A stretch of DNA of 32,455 nucleotides, from positions 1 to 32,455 of the forward strand of contig JADFNS010000026.1 of assembly GCA_022563255.1 (NCBI GenBank), given 5' to 3'. Source of the stretch: Pseudomonadota bacterium (GTDB taxonomy: Bacteria > Pseudomonadota > Gammaproteobacteria > Steroidobacterales > Woeseiaceae). A program made the translations under genes and the position numbers. Of the stretch, positions 6,984 through 15,434 are shown in pieces. Numbering within the stretch: the stretch's first letter is position 1; each line of letters begins with the position of its first letter. The notes beneath the pieces were generated by a model. That model ran no database searches, was not told the origin of the DNA, and saw only the letters and a list, made by a program, of their open reading frames with translations.

Positions 6984-8486
6984 TCACGTCTGCCCATCCA
7001 GACAACGAAGTGACAACGCCTCCGCAATGTGCGGCGGCGTTATTTTTTTATCCCCGCAAAGGTCTGCGATCGTTCTCGCAACCCGCAGCACGCGCTGATG
7101 AGCACGCGCCGACAGATTGAAGCGCTCCGCGGCGCTTTCCAGCAGGGCCCAGCAAGCGTCATTTGCGCCGCATACGAACTCAAGTTCTTCGCCGTGCAGA
7201 CGCGCGTTATTCACGCCGCTACGTTGCAGCTGCACAGACCATGCCTTTTCCACTCGCCCGCGGACAGTCTTGCTCGCTTCGGCGCCGGCCTCACCTGTGC
7301 GCAGAAGTTCAGTCGACGGACGCAGCACTTCGACATGCAGGTCGATACGATCCAGCAATGGCCCCGAGATCTTGCGCCGATACGCCGCAACCCGGTCACC
7401 GCTGCAGCGACAGTCGGCGAAACGGTCCCCCAGGTAGCCGCAGGGACACGGATTCATTGCCGCGATCAATTGAAACTTCGCCGGAAACTCCGCCTGTCCA
7501 CCCACTCTGGAAATACTGATGACGCCGGTCTCAAGCGGTTCGCGCAGCACCTCGAGAGCTCGGCGGTTGAACTCAGGCAATTCGTCGAGAAACAGGACGC
7601 CGTTGTGCGCTCTGGAAATCTCGCCCGGTCGGGGTCCTGGTCCACCGCCGACCAGCGCTGCCGCAGACGTCGTGTGATGTGGACTTCTGAATGGCCGCTG
7701 CCGCCAGCCGTTCAGCGCAATCGGCATGCCCAGGATCGAATCGATCGCCGCGGTCTCCAACGCCTCGGCGTTGGTCATCGGCGGCAAAATTCCCGGAAGC
7801 CGCCGCGCGAGCATGCTCTTGCCGGTTCCAGGCGGTCCGACAAACAATAAGTTGTGACCGCCCGCGGCGGCGATTTCGAGGGCGCGTTTTGCGCGTTGCT
7901 GGCCACGTACGTCGAGCAAATCATTGGACGTTGGGTCCACGCTGACCAGGTCTGTCTGCGCCGCGATCTCGAGCAGTTGATGCCCGGCGAGATGCGCGGT
8001 GATTTCAGCCAGCGACGTGGCCGCGTAGACTTCTGCACAAGCAAGCGTAGCCTCGATTTCGTTGCCCTTGGGCACGATAACCTTACGCCCTGCCGCCGCC
8101 GCTTTTAGTACCGCGGGCAAAATGCCAGGCACCGGCCGCAGCGCGCCGCTGAGGGAGAGTTCGCCGTAGACCTCTACGTTGTCCAGCGCGTCTTGCGGAA
8201 ACTGTTTTTTCGCAGCAAGTATGCCCAGGGCAATCGCCAGATCGTAACGCCCGCCCGATTTTTTCATCTCGGCGGGACCCAGGCTGATCGTAATGCGTTG
8301 CTGTGGAAACTCGAATCCCGAACTCAGCAGCGCTCCGCGCACGCGATCTTTGCTCTCGCGTACCGCGGTTTCGGCCATGCCGACAATGGTGAACGCCGGT
8401 AAGCCGCCGGACAGAAACACTTCGATCGTGACCGGTGGTGCATCGGCGCCAAACTGGGCGCGGCAGTTGAGTATTGCGAGACTCAC
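6984..8486 (-). CDS. comM: ComM/YifB family Mg-chelatase-like AAA+ ATPase
   Basis: A 500-residue protein, the usual length. The N-terminal third has the ribosomal-S5-like fold seen in Lon and YifB (starts MSLAILNCRAQFGADAP). The AAA+ core has Walker A GPPGTGKSML, Walker B LFLDELPEF and MNPCPCGYLGD. The C-terminal region (ARAHQRVLRVARTIADL) is the Mg-chelatase-type lid. ComM is a hexameric helicase that drives branch migration during natural transformation in Vibrio; YifB is the E. coli name. It is downstream of ubiK on the same strand with a 61-base gap. Its last codons overlap a plus-strand terminator. Confidence 0.95.
   Translation of the reverse strand: MSLAILNCRAQFGADAPPVTIEVFLSGGLPAFTIVGMAETAVRESKDRVRGALLSSGFEFPQQRITISLGPAEMKKSGGRYDLAIALGILAAKKQFPQDALDNVEVYGELSLSGALRPVPGILPAVLKAAAAGRKVIVPKGNEIEATLACAEVYAATSLAEITAHLAGHQLLEIAAQTDLVSVDPTSNDLLDVRGQQRAKRALEIAAAGGHNLLFVGPPGTGKSMLARRLPGILPPMTNAEALETAAIDSILGMPIALNGWRQRPFRSPHHTTSAAALVGGGPGPRPGEISRAHNGVLFLDELPEFNRRALEVLREPLETGVISISRVGGQAEFPAKFQLIAAMNPCPCGYLGDRFADCRCSGDRVAAYRRKISGPLLDRIDLHVEVLRPSTELLRTGEAGAEASKTVRGRVEKAWSVQLQRSGVNNARLHGEELEFVCGANDACWALLESAAERFNLSARAHQRVLRVARTIADLCGDKKITPPHIAEALSLRCLDGQT
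7015..7049 (+). terminator. Intrinsic terminator of the cytochrome c gene, inside comM
   Basis: Left arm AACGCC-T-CCGCA (7015-7026), loop ATG, right arm TGCGG-C-GGCGTT (7030-7041): 11 pairs and one mismatch, followed by ATTTTTTT. It lies 37 bases after the cytochrome stop, in the correct orientation, and within the coding part of the convergent comM gene. Confidence 0.85.
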
Positions 8487-8527
8487 TGTTGGCCCTCCAT
8501 GGCCTGGTAATTTGCGCGCAAGGCGCG

Positions 8528-8553
8528 TGCGTGCCTTTTAGGCGCTCCTACGC
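8528..8553 (-). repeat. Degenerate REP element at the ubiK stop codon
   Basis: Read on the minus strand: GTAGGAGCGCCTAAAAGGCA. The tetranucleotide GTAG is followed by a hairpin GCGCCT-AAA-AGGCAC with one mispair. The TAG of GTAG (8550-8548) is the stop codon of ubiK. Confidence 0.5.
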
Positions 8554-8787
8554 GTCCTTCTCGAGTTCCTCCAGTTTGCTGGCGAGGGCTTCAAGTTTTT
8601 CCCGAGTTCGGGTCAGGACAGCTTCCTGCACCTCGAACTCTTCGCGCGTCACAAGATCAAGCTTGCTGATCCCTTTTCGCAATACCGATCGAAAATTGTT
8701 CTCGAGATCTTCGCGAACCGAGCGCAGTCTCTGCGGCACGGATTCGGCAAGCTTTTTTGCCAGCTTTTCAATTGAGTCATCGGCCAT
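8548..8787 (-). CDS. ubiK: Ubiquinone biosynthesis accessory factor UbiK (YqiC/BMFP)
   Basis: A 79-residue, highly charged protein. It starts MADDSIEKLAKKLAESVP and ends in a coiled coil with repeating Leu (VLTRTREKLEALASKLEELE). The central VTREEFEVQEAVL is the signature of the BMFP/YqiC group. In E. coli, UbiK binds UbiJ and supports the soluble complex that makes ubiquinone under air; UbiJ, UbiE and UbiB are encoded 12-13 kb away in this window. It lies upstream of comM. Its stop codon is within a REP-like sequence. Confidence 0.9.
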   Translation of the reverse strand: MADDSIEKLAKKLAESVPQRLRSVREDLENNFRSVLRKGISKLDLVTREEFEVQEAVLTRTREKLEALASKLEELEKDA

Positions 8788-8988
8788 AGGCGATTGTTAC
8801 CCGACCGTCAGCCAAAACACCAGCGGAAAATACACCTGGTCCGGAAAGAAACACCGCTTGTTCTTCACAACAGCCGAGTAGTCATAATACAAAAGCGCCA
8901 AAATGCCCGGATTCACGCGAAACGTCCACTTGGCAGGCCACACAGCCCATTTTTGCCTTGTTCGACAGATAAAACACGCCTTTTTGAC

Positions 8989-9004
8989 TGTGACCTGCGT
9001 CACA
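8989..9004 (+). promoter_or_regulatory. CRP-type operator upstream of the DUF4124 gene
   Basis: TGTGACCTGCGTCACA matches the CRP half-sites TGTGA-N6-TCACA exactly and has 6-base perfect arms. Its centre (8996.5) is 41.5 bases before 9038. A possible -10 box TCTAAT (9026-9031) would start transcription close to 9038, which is also the ATG of the gene. Regulation by CRP, Vfr or Clp is inferred from sequence only. Confidence 0.55.
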
Positions 9005-9037
9005 AAAAGCCGACTGGCTTCATGGTCTAATGCCGGT

Positions 9038-9505
9038 ATGAAGACCGGATATTTTTTCGCTGGGCTCACTGCCATCGCCATCGCTTTCAGCGGTGGCGCG
9101 GTCGCGGATGATATCTACAAGTGGATCGACGACGATGGCGGCGTGCATTACGAAGATCGGCCATCCGGTTCGCCAACAGAAGAAATCATTCAAATGTCCT
9201 ACAACCGTACGAACCGAAACGCTGTTCAACGGCGCGTTGAATCGCGGCGCGTCACGCAGATCGCCTTGCACGATGCCAGAACTCAGGTCGGGGAAGACAA
9301 ACAGACAGCTGCCGAACGACGCGCGGAAACCAAAGATCGTCAGGAACTGTGCAAAACCTATCGCGCCAAGCTGCAATCGATGCTGCAGTCCCGCCGCTTG
9401 TACCGCGAAAACGATGCGGGCGAACGTATCTATCTTGACGATAACGCGAAAATCAAAGCCCGTCAGCGCGCGGGAGAGCTGATCAAAGAAAACTGCGACG
9501 GCTGA
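9038..9505 (+). CDS. Exported DUF4124 protein
   Basis: I use ATG 9038 because a signal peptide follows (KTGYFFAGLTAIAIAFSGG, cut after AVA). The mature part opens with the DUF4124 motif DIYKWIDDDGGVHYEDRP, a small beta domain common in gammaproteobacterial envelope proteins, often with peptidoglycan or cell-wall links that remain unproven. Then comes a charged helix (about 65-130) and a C-terminal region with two Cys (CKTYRAK and KENCDG) that could form a disulphide. Length 155 residues. No ribosome site is visible before the ATG. A CRP-type site stands upstream. A second DUF4124 gene lies at 29403. Confidence 0.8.
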   Translation: MKTGYFFAGLTAIAIAFSGGAVADDIYKWIDDDGGVHYEDRPSGSPTEEIIQMSYNRTNRNAVQRRVESRRVTQIALHDARTQVGEDKQTAAERRAETKDRQELCKTYRAKLQSMLQSRRLYRENDAGERIYLDDNAKIKARQRAGELIKENCDG

Positions 9506-9582
9506 TCAGCATAATCCAGTGAACCCCACATTCCGGCCATTGCTGGCGCTACAATACGCTTCTGAGCACGAGGAGCGCACAC

Positions 9583-10647
9583 TTGACCGCAGCAACGGAC
9601 CCCAGCGATAAAGAAGACAGCCAGGCCTATCTTCCGGATTTCTGTGCAGCCAGCGCGCTGTTTATCATCGTCCTTGTCGCCGAGCTGGTCGCCATTACGC
9701 TGACGCTCGCGGCGCACAATGCGCCAGGAATGTTCCTGATCGAGCTCTCCAAGACCTCCTTCTTCATCCTTTGGATAGCTTTACTGGGCACGGCTTTGAT
9801 GTGCCAGCTCAGGGGCCGTCTGGAGAACGCCGGCAAGACCCGTGCCTTTGTCATCAGCTTCATTATTCTTGAACTCATGTGTCTCGTGGTCGCCGAGGCG
9901 TCATGGCAGCTCACGCGCATTTTTGGGCAATCTCTGATCATTGACGATGCGCATACACCGTTTATTCTGCGCACCTTCGCGATCAGTGCGATCGTCATCG
10001 CGCTCGCGATGCGTTATCTGTACATCTCCAGCGAATGGCGCCGCAGTATCGTGCTGGAGGCACAATCCCGAATCAGCGCACTGCAGGCGGTCATCCGGCC
10101 ACACTTCCTGTTCAACAGCATGAACACCATCGCGTCCCTGACGCGGACCAATCCCCGGCAGGCCGAGGAAGCCGTCGAGGATCTTTCCGATCTGCTGCGA
10201 GCAAATCTCGGTGGTTCCGGCAATCGCTCAACCCTCAAACAGGAATTCGAGACGGCCGCAATCTACCAACGAATCGAAAAATTGCGCCTGGGCGATCGGT
10301 TGACGGTGCGCTGGGATATCGGCGACCTGCCAATGCGAGCCCGCATCCCGAGCCTGACCATTCAGCCGTTACTCGAAAACGCGATCTACCACGGCATTGA
10401 ATTGCTGCCCGAAGGTGGCGAAGTCACCGTATTGGGCAAATCGATCGGCGACACACTCGAGATTTCGATTTCCAACCCCGTCGCGATCGGCAAGGAACGC
10501 GACAAGGAAGGCAACAAAATGGCCATGTCGAATATTCGCCAGCGGTTCGAACTCGCCTTTGGCAGCAAAGCATCGGTTTCCGTTGACGATCGCGACGATC
10601 GATTTACCGTGTCCTTGCGCTTCCCGGCCGACGAAAGCAAACAGTGA
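9583..10647 (+). CDS. algZ: Sensor histidine kinase of the LytS/AlgZ type
   Basis: A 354-residue protein with four predicted membrane segments (about 22-45, 53-73, 88-108, 128-148) and a His_kinase domain. Phospho-acceptor His174 lies in IRPHFLFNSMNTIASL; the N-box is QPLLENAIYHGI (261-272). The region where a glycine-rich G-box is expected reads KMAMSNIRQRFELAFG, without GxGxG, as I recall for AlgZ/FimS of Pseudomonas. The start is TTG, supported by AGGAG 8-9 bases upstream. Its stop overlaps the GTG of the response regulator (GTGA), and hemC follows, which is exactly the alg-hem order of Pseudomonas. In that genus the pair controls alginate and twitching; here targets are unknown. Confidence 0.85.
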   Translation: MTAATDPSDKEDSQAYLPDFCAASALFIIVLVAELVAITLTLAAHNAPGMFLIELSKTSFFILWIALLGTALMCQLRGRLENAGKTRAFVISFIILELMCLVVAEASWQLTRIFGQSLIIDDAHTPFILRTFAISAIVIALAMRYLYISSEWRRSIVLEAQSRISALQAVIRPHFLFNSMNTIASLTRTNPRQAEEAVEDLSDLLRANLGGSGNRSTLKQEFETAAIYQRIEKLRLGDRLTVRWDIGDLPMRARIPSLTIQPLLENAIYHGIELLPEGGEVTVLGKSIGDTLEISISNPVAIGKERDKEGNKMAMSNIRQRFELAFGSKASVSVDDRDDRFTVSLRFPADESKQ

Positions 10648-11390
10648 AAATTCTGATCGTCGATGACGAAAAACCAGCGCGCGATCGTCTGCGGCAAATA
10701 CTCGACGACGAAGTCGATTACGACGTTGTCGGCGAAGCGGGCAATGGAAAGGAAGCGCTCTTTCTCTGCGTCGAATTACGTCCCGACGTTATCCTGCTCG
10801 ACATACGCATGCCCGGACTGGATGGTCTGGAAACAGCGCAGCACCTGAACACACTTGAGTACGCTCCCGCCGTCGTATTTACGACCGCATATGACGAGTA
10901 CGCGGTCGCCGCATTCGACGCCCGCGCCGTTGGCTATGTTCTGAAGCCGGTGCGCCGGGCCAAATTGACGGCCGCATTAAAAAACGCGTCGCGCCTGACA
11001 ATGCGTACTCTGGCTGACGTTGCTTCACAATCGAAACTGGACATCAAGCGCAGGCATGTCTGCGTGAGCGCCCACGGCGGGATCAAACTGATTCCGGTCG
11101 AAAGCATTGTCTGTTTTCACGCCGATCAAAAGTACGTCACAGTCGATCACGATGACGGTCAGGACCTGATTGATGAATCACTGAAATCGCTCGCTGACGA
11201 ATTCCACGGTGACTTCGTCCGCATTCACCGCGGCACACTGATCGCCGTGCAACGCATCGATCGAATCGAAAAGACCGTGGATGGAAAGAACCGGATCGTG
11301 CTGCGCGGCGATTCGCAAGTCGATGACCAGGATCTGATCATCAGCCGCCGCCACGTAGCCGACGTTCGCCGGCGTTTGAAGGGAGCTTAG
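10644..11390 (+). CDS. algR: LytTR response regulator of the AlgR type
   Basis: A 248-residue protein. The receiver domain has acidic pair D7-D8, phospho-acceptor D53 in VILLDIRMPGLDG, and Lys in YVLKPV. A LytTR DNA-binding domain fills about 145-245 (HADQKYVTVD, then FVRIHRGTLIAV). The start is GTG at 10644 inside the end of algZ, so translation is coupled. The family binds DNA as a dimer through LytTR beta-strands. The hemC TTG start is only 6 bases after its stop, so haem synthesis is co-transcribed with this regulator. Confidence 0.9.
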   Translation: MKILIVDDEKPARDRLRQILDDEVDYDVVGEAGNGKEALFLCVELRPDVILLDIRMPGLDGLETAQHLNTLEYAPAVVFTTAYDEYAVAAFDARAVGYVLKPVRRAKLTAALKNASRLTMRTLADVASQSKLDIKRRHVCVSAHGGIKLIPVESIVCFHADQKYVTVDHDDGQDLIDESLKSLADEFHGDFVRIHRGTLIAVQRIDRIEKTVDGKNRIVLRGDSQVDDQDLIISRRHVADVRRRLKGA

Positions 11391-11396
11391 TTCGTC

Positions 11397-12323
11397 TTGA
11401 AAGTCCGCATCGCAACTCGCAAGAGCGCGCTCGCGCTTTGGCAGGCCAACCACGTCGCTGCGATTCTTCAGGCGCTGCCTGAGATCTCCAGTACCGAACT
11501 CGTCCCGATGTCGACCAAGGGAGATGAAATACTGGATCGCAGCCTGCAGAAAATCGGCGGCAAGGGTCTTTTCATAAAAGAACTTGAGATGGCCATGCAA
11601 AATGGCGTCGCGGATCTCGCCGTACATTCAATGAAAGACGTCCCGGCCGAAATTCCCGCGGGTTTCTTTCTCGCGGCAATGATGAAACGTGCAAATTGCA
11701 GGGATGCCCTGATCACTCGTAGCGGTGAAAAACTCAATGATCTGCCCCAGGGAGCCAGCATAGGAACTTCCAGCTTGCGACGTCAGGCCCAGCTCAAAAT
11801 GCTGCGCCCCGATGTACGTGTCACGCCGCTTCGTGGCAACGTCAATACACGCCTTGAAAAACTCGAAAACGGCGACTACGACGCGATCGTCCTTGCCGCG
11901 GCCGGGCTCGAGCGGCTCGGGCTCGAGCACCATATTGCGCAGCAGTTCTCGGTGTCGGAAATGCTGCCGGCGGCAGCGCAGGGCGTACTCGGAATCGAGT
12001 GCCTCGAAAACAACCCGGCGCTGCGCGAGTTGCTGGCACAACTCACCGATATCAGTACGGCACGAACAACGGACGCAGAGCGGGCCATTGCCCGCGTTCT
12101 TCAGGCCTCTTGCCAGTCGCCGGTCGCCGCGTACGCCACGATCGATAACGAAACGCTTACCTTAACTGCCCTGGTCGCGCATCCCGACGGCACCAGCTCT
12201 GTGAAAGACGTCATATCCGGAGACGCCCGCGATGCGGCGTCTCTGGGAGAAGCGCTTGCTGCACGCCTGCTGGATAACGGCGCACGCGAATTGCTCGATT
12301 CCATCGAGGCCTTGCATGACTGA
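11397..12323 (+). CDS. hemC: Hydroxymethylbilane synthase (porphobilinogen deaminase)
   Basis: A 308-residue cytosolic enzyme that joins four porphobilinogen units into hydroxymethylbilane. It has the family start (VRIATRKSALALWQANHV), HSMKDVP with the catalytic Asp, GTSSLRRQAQL and LRGNVNTRL for the arginine-lined active site. The dipyrromethane cofactor Cys is C239 in ASCQSPVAAYA; most relatives have GSCQ-P-x-G-G here, so two glycines are replaced by alanine, a mild oddity. TTG start with GGGAG 11 bases upstream. hemD begins inside the end of this gene (8-base overlap). Confidence 0.97.
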   Translation: MKVRIATRKSALALWQANHVAAILQALPEISSTELVPMSTKGDEILDRSLQKIGGKGLFIKELEMAMQNGVADLAVHSMKDVPAEIPAGFFLAAMMKRANCRDALITRSGEKLNDLPQGASIGTSSLRRQAQLKMLRPDVRVTPLRGNVNTRLEKLENGDYDAIVLAAAGLERLGLEHHIAQQFSVSEMLPAAAQGVLGIECLENNPALRELLAQLTDISTARTTDAERAIARVLQASCQSPVAAYATIDNETLTLTALVAHPDGTSSVKDVISGDARDAASLGEALAARLLDNGARELLDSIEALHD

Positions 12324-13098
12324 AGCCCCACTTCAGGGCGTTGGCGTTCTCGTCACTCGTCCTCGTGCTCAGGCCGCCGGACTCGCCACCGCGATAGAAA
12401 ATCGAGGCGGCAAGGCATTTCGTTTTCCGGTCATTGAGATCGTGCCTCGCCCCGAGAGCCGGGTGGCCGCAGAAGTGGCCGCGTTGCCCCTTCCCGACAT
12501 CGTCATCTTCGTCAGCCCCAACGCGGTAGAATACGGCCTTCGCTACGCCAAAGATTCGACGATCGGCGCTATAGGACCGGCGACGGAGGCCGCAATCAAG
12601 GCCAGCGGACGGGTCGTCGATATCAGCCCGCAAATTGGTTACGACAGTGAGAGCCTGCTTGCGGAGCCGGCATTGAGCGCCGTGGCCGGCAAGCATGTGC
12701 TGATTGTTCGCGGCAACAATGGCCTGGAACATCTTGCAGAATCGCTGCGCAATCGCGGCGCCAAGGTGAGTTACCTGTCCGTTTACAACCGTAATTTGCC
12801 AAAAATCGACCCGCAGTTGCTCGCCGAAATCGAAGCAGCGTGGCGCAGCGGGGAGATCGGCGTCGTGACCGTAATGAGCGTGCAGTCGCTCAAAAACCTG
12901 GCGACAGTTCTGCCAGACTGGTGCGCGTCACGACTCGGAGCCGTGGTGCTGGTGACGCCCGCTGCTCGTGTGATAAAAGAGGCTCTGCAGCGTTACCCGT
13001 CGTCGAAACCCGTATTGGCGTCCGGGCCGCAGGCCGCCGAAATGGTTGCGGCGATCATCGATATTTACAGGACCGATCTGGAAAAGCAGCATGAGTGA
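12316..13098 (+). CDS. hemD: Uroporphyrinogen-III synthase
   Basis: A 260-residue protein that closes and inverts ring D of hydroxymethylbilane to give uroporphyrinogen III. The sequence is divergent, as usual, but shows VLVTRPRAQAAGL at the start, IVFVSPNAVEY, a GPATEAAIKASG segment, VLIVRGNNGLEHL, and ASGPQAAEM near the end, marking the two alpha-beta lobes. ATG 12316 is preferred over an earlier in-frame ATG at 12232, which would lie deep in hemC. It overlaps hemC by 8 bases and hemX by 8 bases. Confidence 0.93.
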   Translation: MTEAPLQGVGVLVTRPRAQAAGLATAIENRGGKAFRFPVIEIVPRPESRVAAEVAALPLPDIVIFVSPNAVEYGLRYAKDSTIGAIGPATEAAIKASGRVVDISPQIGYDSESLLAEPALSAVAGKHVLIVRGNNGLEHLAESLRNRGAKVSYLSVYNRNLPKIDPQLLAEIEAAWRSGEIGVVTVMSVQSLKNLATVLPDWCASRLGAVVLVTPAARVIKEALQRYPSSKPVLASGPQAAEMVAAIIDIYRTDLEKQHE

Positions 13099-14185
13099 CG
13101 ATGAAATCGAGCTGGAAAACGAGCGTTCGCCAACGGACAAACGTAGCGTCGGCAACCGGGTCGCGTGGCTGGCTGTAGTTTTGTCGGCGATCGCAGCAAC
13201 TGCGGTCGGCTACTCGGTCTTCCAGAACTGGCGCGCGGCTAACGATTCCAGCGAATTGGACAATCGGACCAGCATCGAGAACCTCGAGCGCCGCGTCGGC
13301 CAGTCGGAGGATGCGTTGCTCGCGTTTGCAACCAAACTCGAACAGATCCCCCACCCGGACTACGGCGACGACATAGAAGCCGTGCGTCGTGACGTCGAGG
13401 AGCAACTTGAGCTACTCGAATCATTGCCCTCCCGCATGGCAGCGCTGGAAAGCTCCGTGGCTTCGCTTGCCGGTATTTCGGCCAGCGCAAAAGAGGTCTT
13501 CCTGCTCGCTGAGGCTGAATATTACCTGCAGATTGCGAACGCACAATTGCAGCTCGCAAATAACCCGCACCTGGCGTCACTTGCTCTGGGCATGGCGGAC
13601 GAGCGCATGACGCGGCTGTCCAATCCGGCGCTCACGGCTGTGCGCCGTGAGATCTCCAACGAGCTCGCCGCGCTCAATGCCGTGCACAAGCCTGACATTG
13701 AAGGCGTCGCGTTGACGCTCGGGAGTCTTGCCCGGGCGGTGGGATCGTTGCCGCTGGCCAGTGCCGCCTTGCGAGATGATGATGCGACTGCGGAAGTCGA
13801 CCCCGAGCAGAGCGGTGCCAGCCGCGCCTGGGAATCCGTGAAGAACGCGATGTCGGGCCTCATTAAGGTGACCCCGCCGGAACAGGCGAAACTTGCACTG
13901 ATATCCCCGGATGCCGAGTACTTCCTGCGTAACAACATTGCGCTGCAGTTACAGGCGGCAAGACTGGCACTGCTGCGTGGCGAGCAGGCGATTTTCGAGC
14001 AAACCCTCGACGACGTCAGCGCGATGCTCAACGACTATTTTGACACTGGCAGTCCACAGGTCGTAAGCGCCCGGCAAACGATCGCTGACATTCGCGAGAA
14101 TGTGTTTGCCGTCACAATGCCGGATATCTCCCGGTCCCTGCGTTTGCTGCGACAATTCCGCACCCTGGGCGAGACGGCAAAATGA
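13091..14185 (+). CDS. hemX: HemX family membrane protein
   Basis: A 364-residue protein with a short acidic cytoplasmic start, one membrane segment (about 24-45, VAWLAVVLSAIAATAVGYSV) and a long helical periplasmic part with coiled coil (SIENLERRVGQSEDALL) and the characteristic VFLLAEAEYYLQIANAQL. It belongs to the HemX group, often mis-annotated as uroporphyrinogen-III methyltransferase; no SAM-binding motif is visible. The role in haem synthesis is not established. ATG 13091 overlaps the hemD stop by 8 bases; the stop overlaps hemY as ATGA. Confidence 0.9.
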   Translation: MSDDEIELENERSPTDKRSVGNRVAWLAVVLSAIAATAVGYSVFQNWRAANDSSELDNRTSIENLERRVGQSEDALLAFATKLEQIPHPDYGDDIEAVRRDVEEQLELLESLPSRMAALESSVASLAGISASAKEVFLLAEAEYYLQIANAQLQLANNPHLASLALGMADERMTRLSNPALTAVRREISNELAALNAVHKPDIEGVALTLGSLARAVGSLPLASAALRDDDATAEVDPEQSGASRAWESVKNAMSGLIKVTPPEQAKLALISPDAEYFLRNNIALQLQAARLALLRGEQAIFEQTLDDVSAMLNDYFDTGSPQVVSARQTIADIRENVFAVTMPDISRSLRLLRQFRTLGETAK

Positions 14186-15378
14186 AATTCGGCGTTATCG
14201 TTGTGCTGCTGTTATTTGTGAGCGCGTTCGCAGCGCACTTCCTGTTGTCCGATCCGGGCTATGTTTTCATCAATTTCCGCGGCTACCTGATCGAGATGTC
14301 CGTCCCCGTGCTCGTGCTTCTTACCGCCGTGCTGTTCTTCACTGTTTGGCTCATTCGCAAAATTATTCTCGCGCCACGCCGCATTGGCGAGGCGGCCGGG
14401 CGCTATCGTTCCGTTCGCTCGGGCCAGAAGATGACGCGTGGCATGATCGAGGTCGCCGAAGGCAATTTTGCGCGCGGCGAAAGAATACTGGCTCGCTCGG
14501 TGAGCACCAGCGACTCGCCATTGTTCAATTATCTGCAAGCCGCACGCGCCGCCCATTTGCAACGTCGCGACGAACGTCGCGACGAGTGGCTACGGCTCGC
14601 CTACATGAATATTCCGGAGGCGGCCAATGCCGTGCTACTGACCCAGGCCGAATTTCAGCTTGAGAGAGGCGAGCACGAGCAAGCGCTCGCAACGCTGCGG
14701 CGTCTGGTTGAAAATTCGAAAAACCACGGCCATGCGCTCGCGCTGATGGGGAAGCTGTATTTCGAACTGGAAGACTGGTCGGCACTGCGTGAAATACTGC
14801 CACGCGTGAGGAAACATTCCCAGGTTGAGCCCGCCGCGCTGGCCGCCTGGACCAATCGCGTGCACCACGAGTCGCTGCGTCTTGCTGCAGACGCACAGGC
14901 AATTGCGCTCGCGTGGAAAGACGTGCCGCGAGCGCTCAAGTCCGAGATCTCTCTTCTCGAAGCCTATTATGAGGGCCTCTTGCGAGCAGGATTGCATGAT
15001 AAAGCCGAAAAGGCGCTGGTCGCCGCACTCAAGTCGAACTGGCGTGGCCCACTCGTACGCCTGTTCGGACTCGTCGAGAGCGCGGACGCAAGCAAGCAAT
15101 TAAGCCGCGCCGAACGCTGGCTCGCGAATCACGGCGAGGACCCGGACCTGTTGTTGACGACCGCAAGGTTGTGTCTTCGCAATGAATTGTGGGGTAAGGC
15201 CAGGAGTTATCTCGAGGCCGTGATCAGTCTGCGCCCAACGCCTGAGGCATATCAGGAATACGGCGCTTTGCTCAATCAGCTGGGAGAAGCGGATGCCGCC
15301 GCCGACGCGTATCGCGACGGTCTGGGCATGCTGACGGCGGGGTCGTTGCCAGCGATTACGCATGTGGAGTCGGACTGA
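14182..15378 (+). CDS. hemY: HemY-like TPR membrane protein of the haem operon
   Basis: A 398-residue protein with two N-terminal membrane segments (about 2-20 and 38-58), the conserved NFRGYLIEMSVPVLVLL between them, then a cytoplasmic array of TPR-like helix pairs. It is the gammaproteobacterial HemY, not the protoporphyrinogen oxidase of Gram-positives that carries the same name; no FAD motif is present. It is thought to organise late haem-pathway enzymes at the membrane. Last gene of the operon starting with algZ; overlaps hemX by 4 bases. A REP hairpin, not a classic terminator, follows it. Confidence 0.92.
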   Translation: MKFGVIVVLLLFVSAFAAHFLLSDPGYVFINFRGYLIEMSVPVLVLLTAVLFFTVWLIRKIILAPRRIGEAAGRYRSVRSGQKMTRGMIEVAEGNFARGERILARSVSTSDSPLFNYLQAARAAHLQRRDERRDEWLRLAYMNIPEAANAVLLTQAEFQLERGEHEQALATLRRLVENSKNHGHALALMGKLYFELEDWSALREILPRVRKHSQVEPAALAAWTNRVHHESLRLAADAQAIALAWKDVPRALKSEISLLEAYYEGLLRAGLHDKAEKALVAALKSNWRGPLVRLFGLVESADASKQLSRAERWLANHGEDPDLLLTTARLCLRNELWGKARSYLEAVISLRPTPEAYQEYGALLNQLGEADAAADAYRDGLGMLTAGSLPAITHVESD

Positions 15379-15405
15379 TCTTAAGCGACCTTGCGGCCGC
15401 CGCTG

Positions 15406-15434
15406 CGCTTCGCGGCCAAAGGCCGCTCCTACAG
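15406..15434 (-). repeat. REP element between hemY and parA
   Basis: Read on the minus strand: CTGTAGGAGCGGCC, then TTT, then GGCCGCGAAG. The arms GCGGCC (15412-15417) and GGCCGC (15421-15426) pair perfectly. This is the typical Pseudomonas/Xanthomonas-style REP with a leading GTAG. The TAG at 15431-15429 is the parA stop codon. Confidence 0.85.

Noticed and set aside
7029..7850. 273-residue plus-strand frame opposite comM
   Set aside because: It is antisense to strongly conserved ComM motifs and is rich in Arg, His and Gln, typical of a shadow frame.
10035..10400. 121-residue second frame inside algZ
   Set aside because: Overlaps the kinase's H-box region in another frame; shadow frame with skewed composition.
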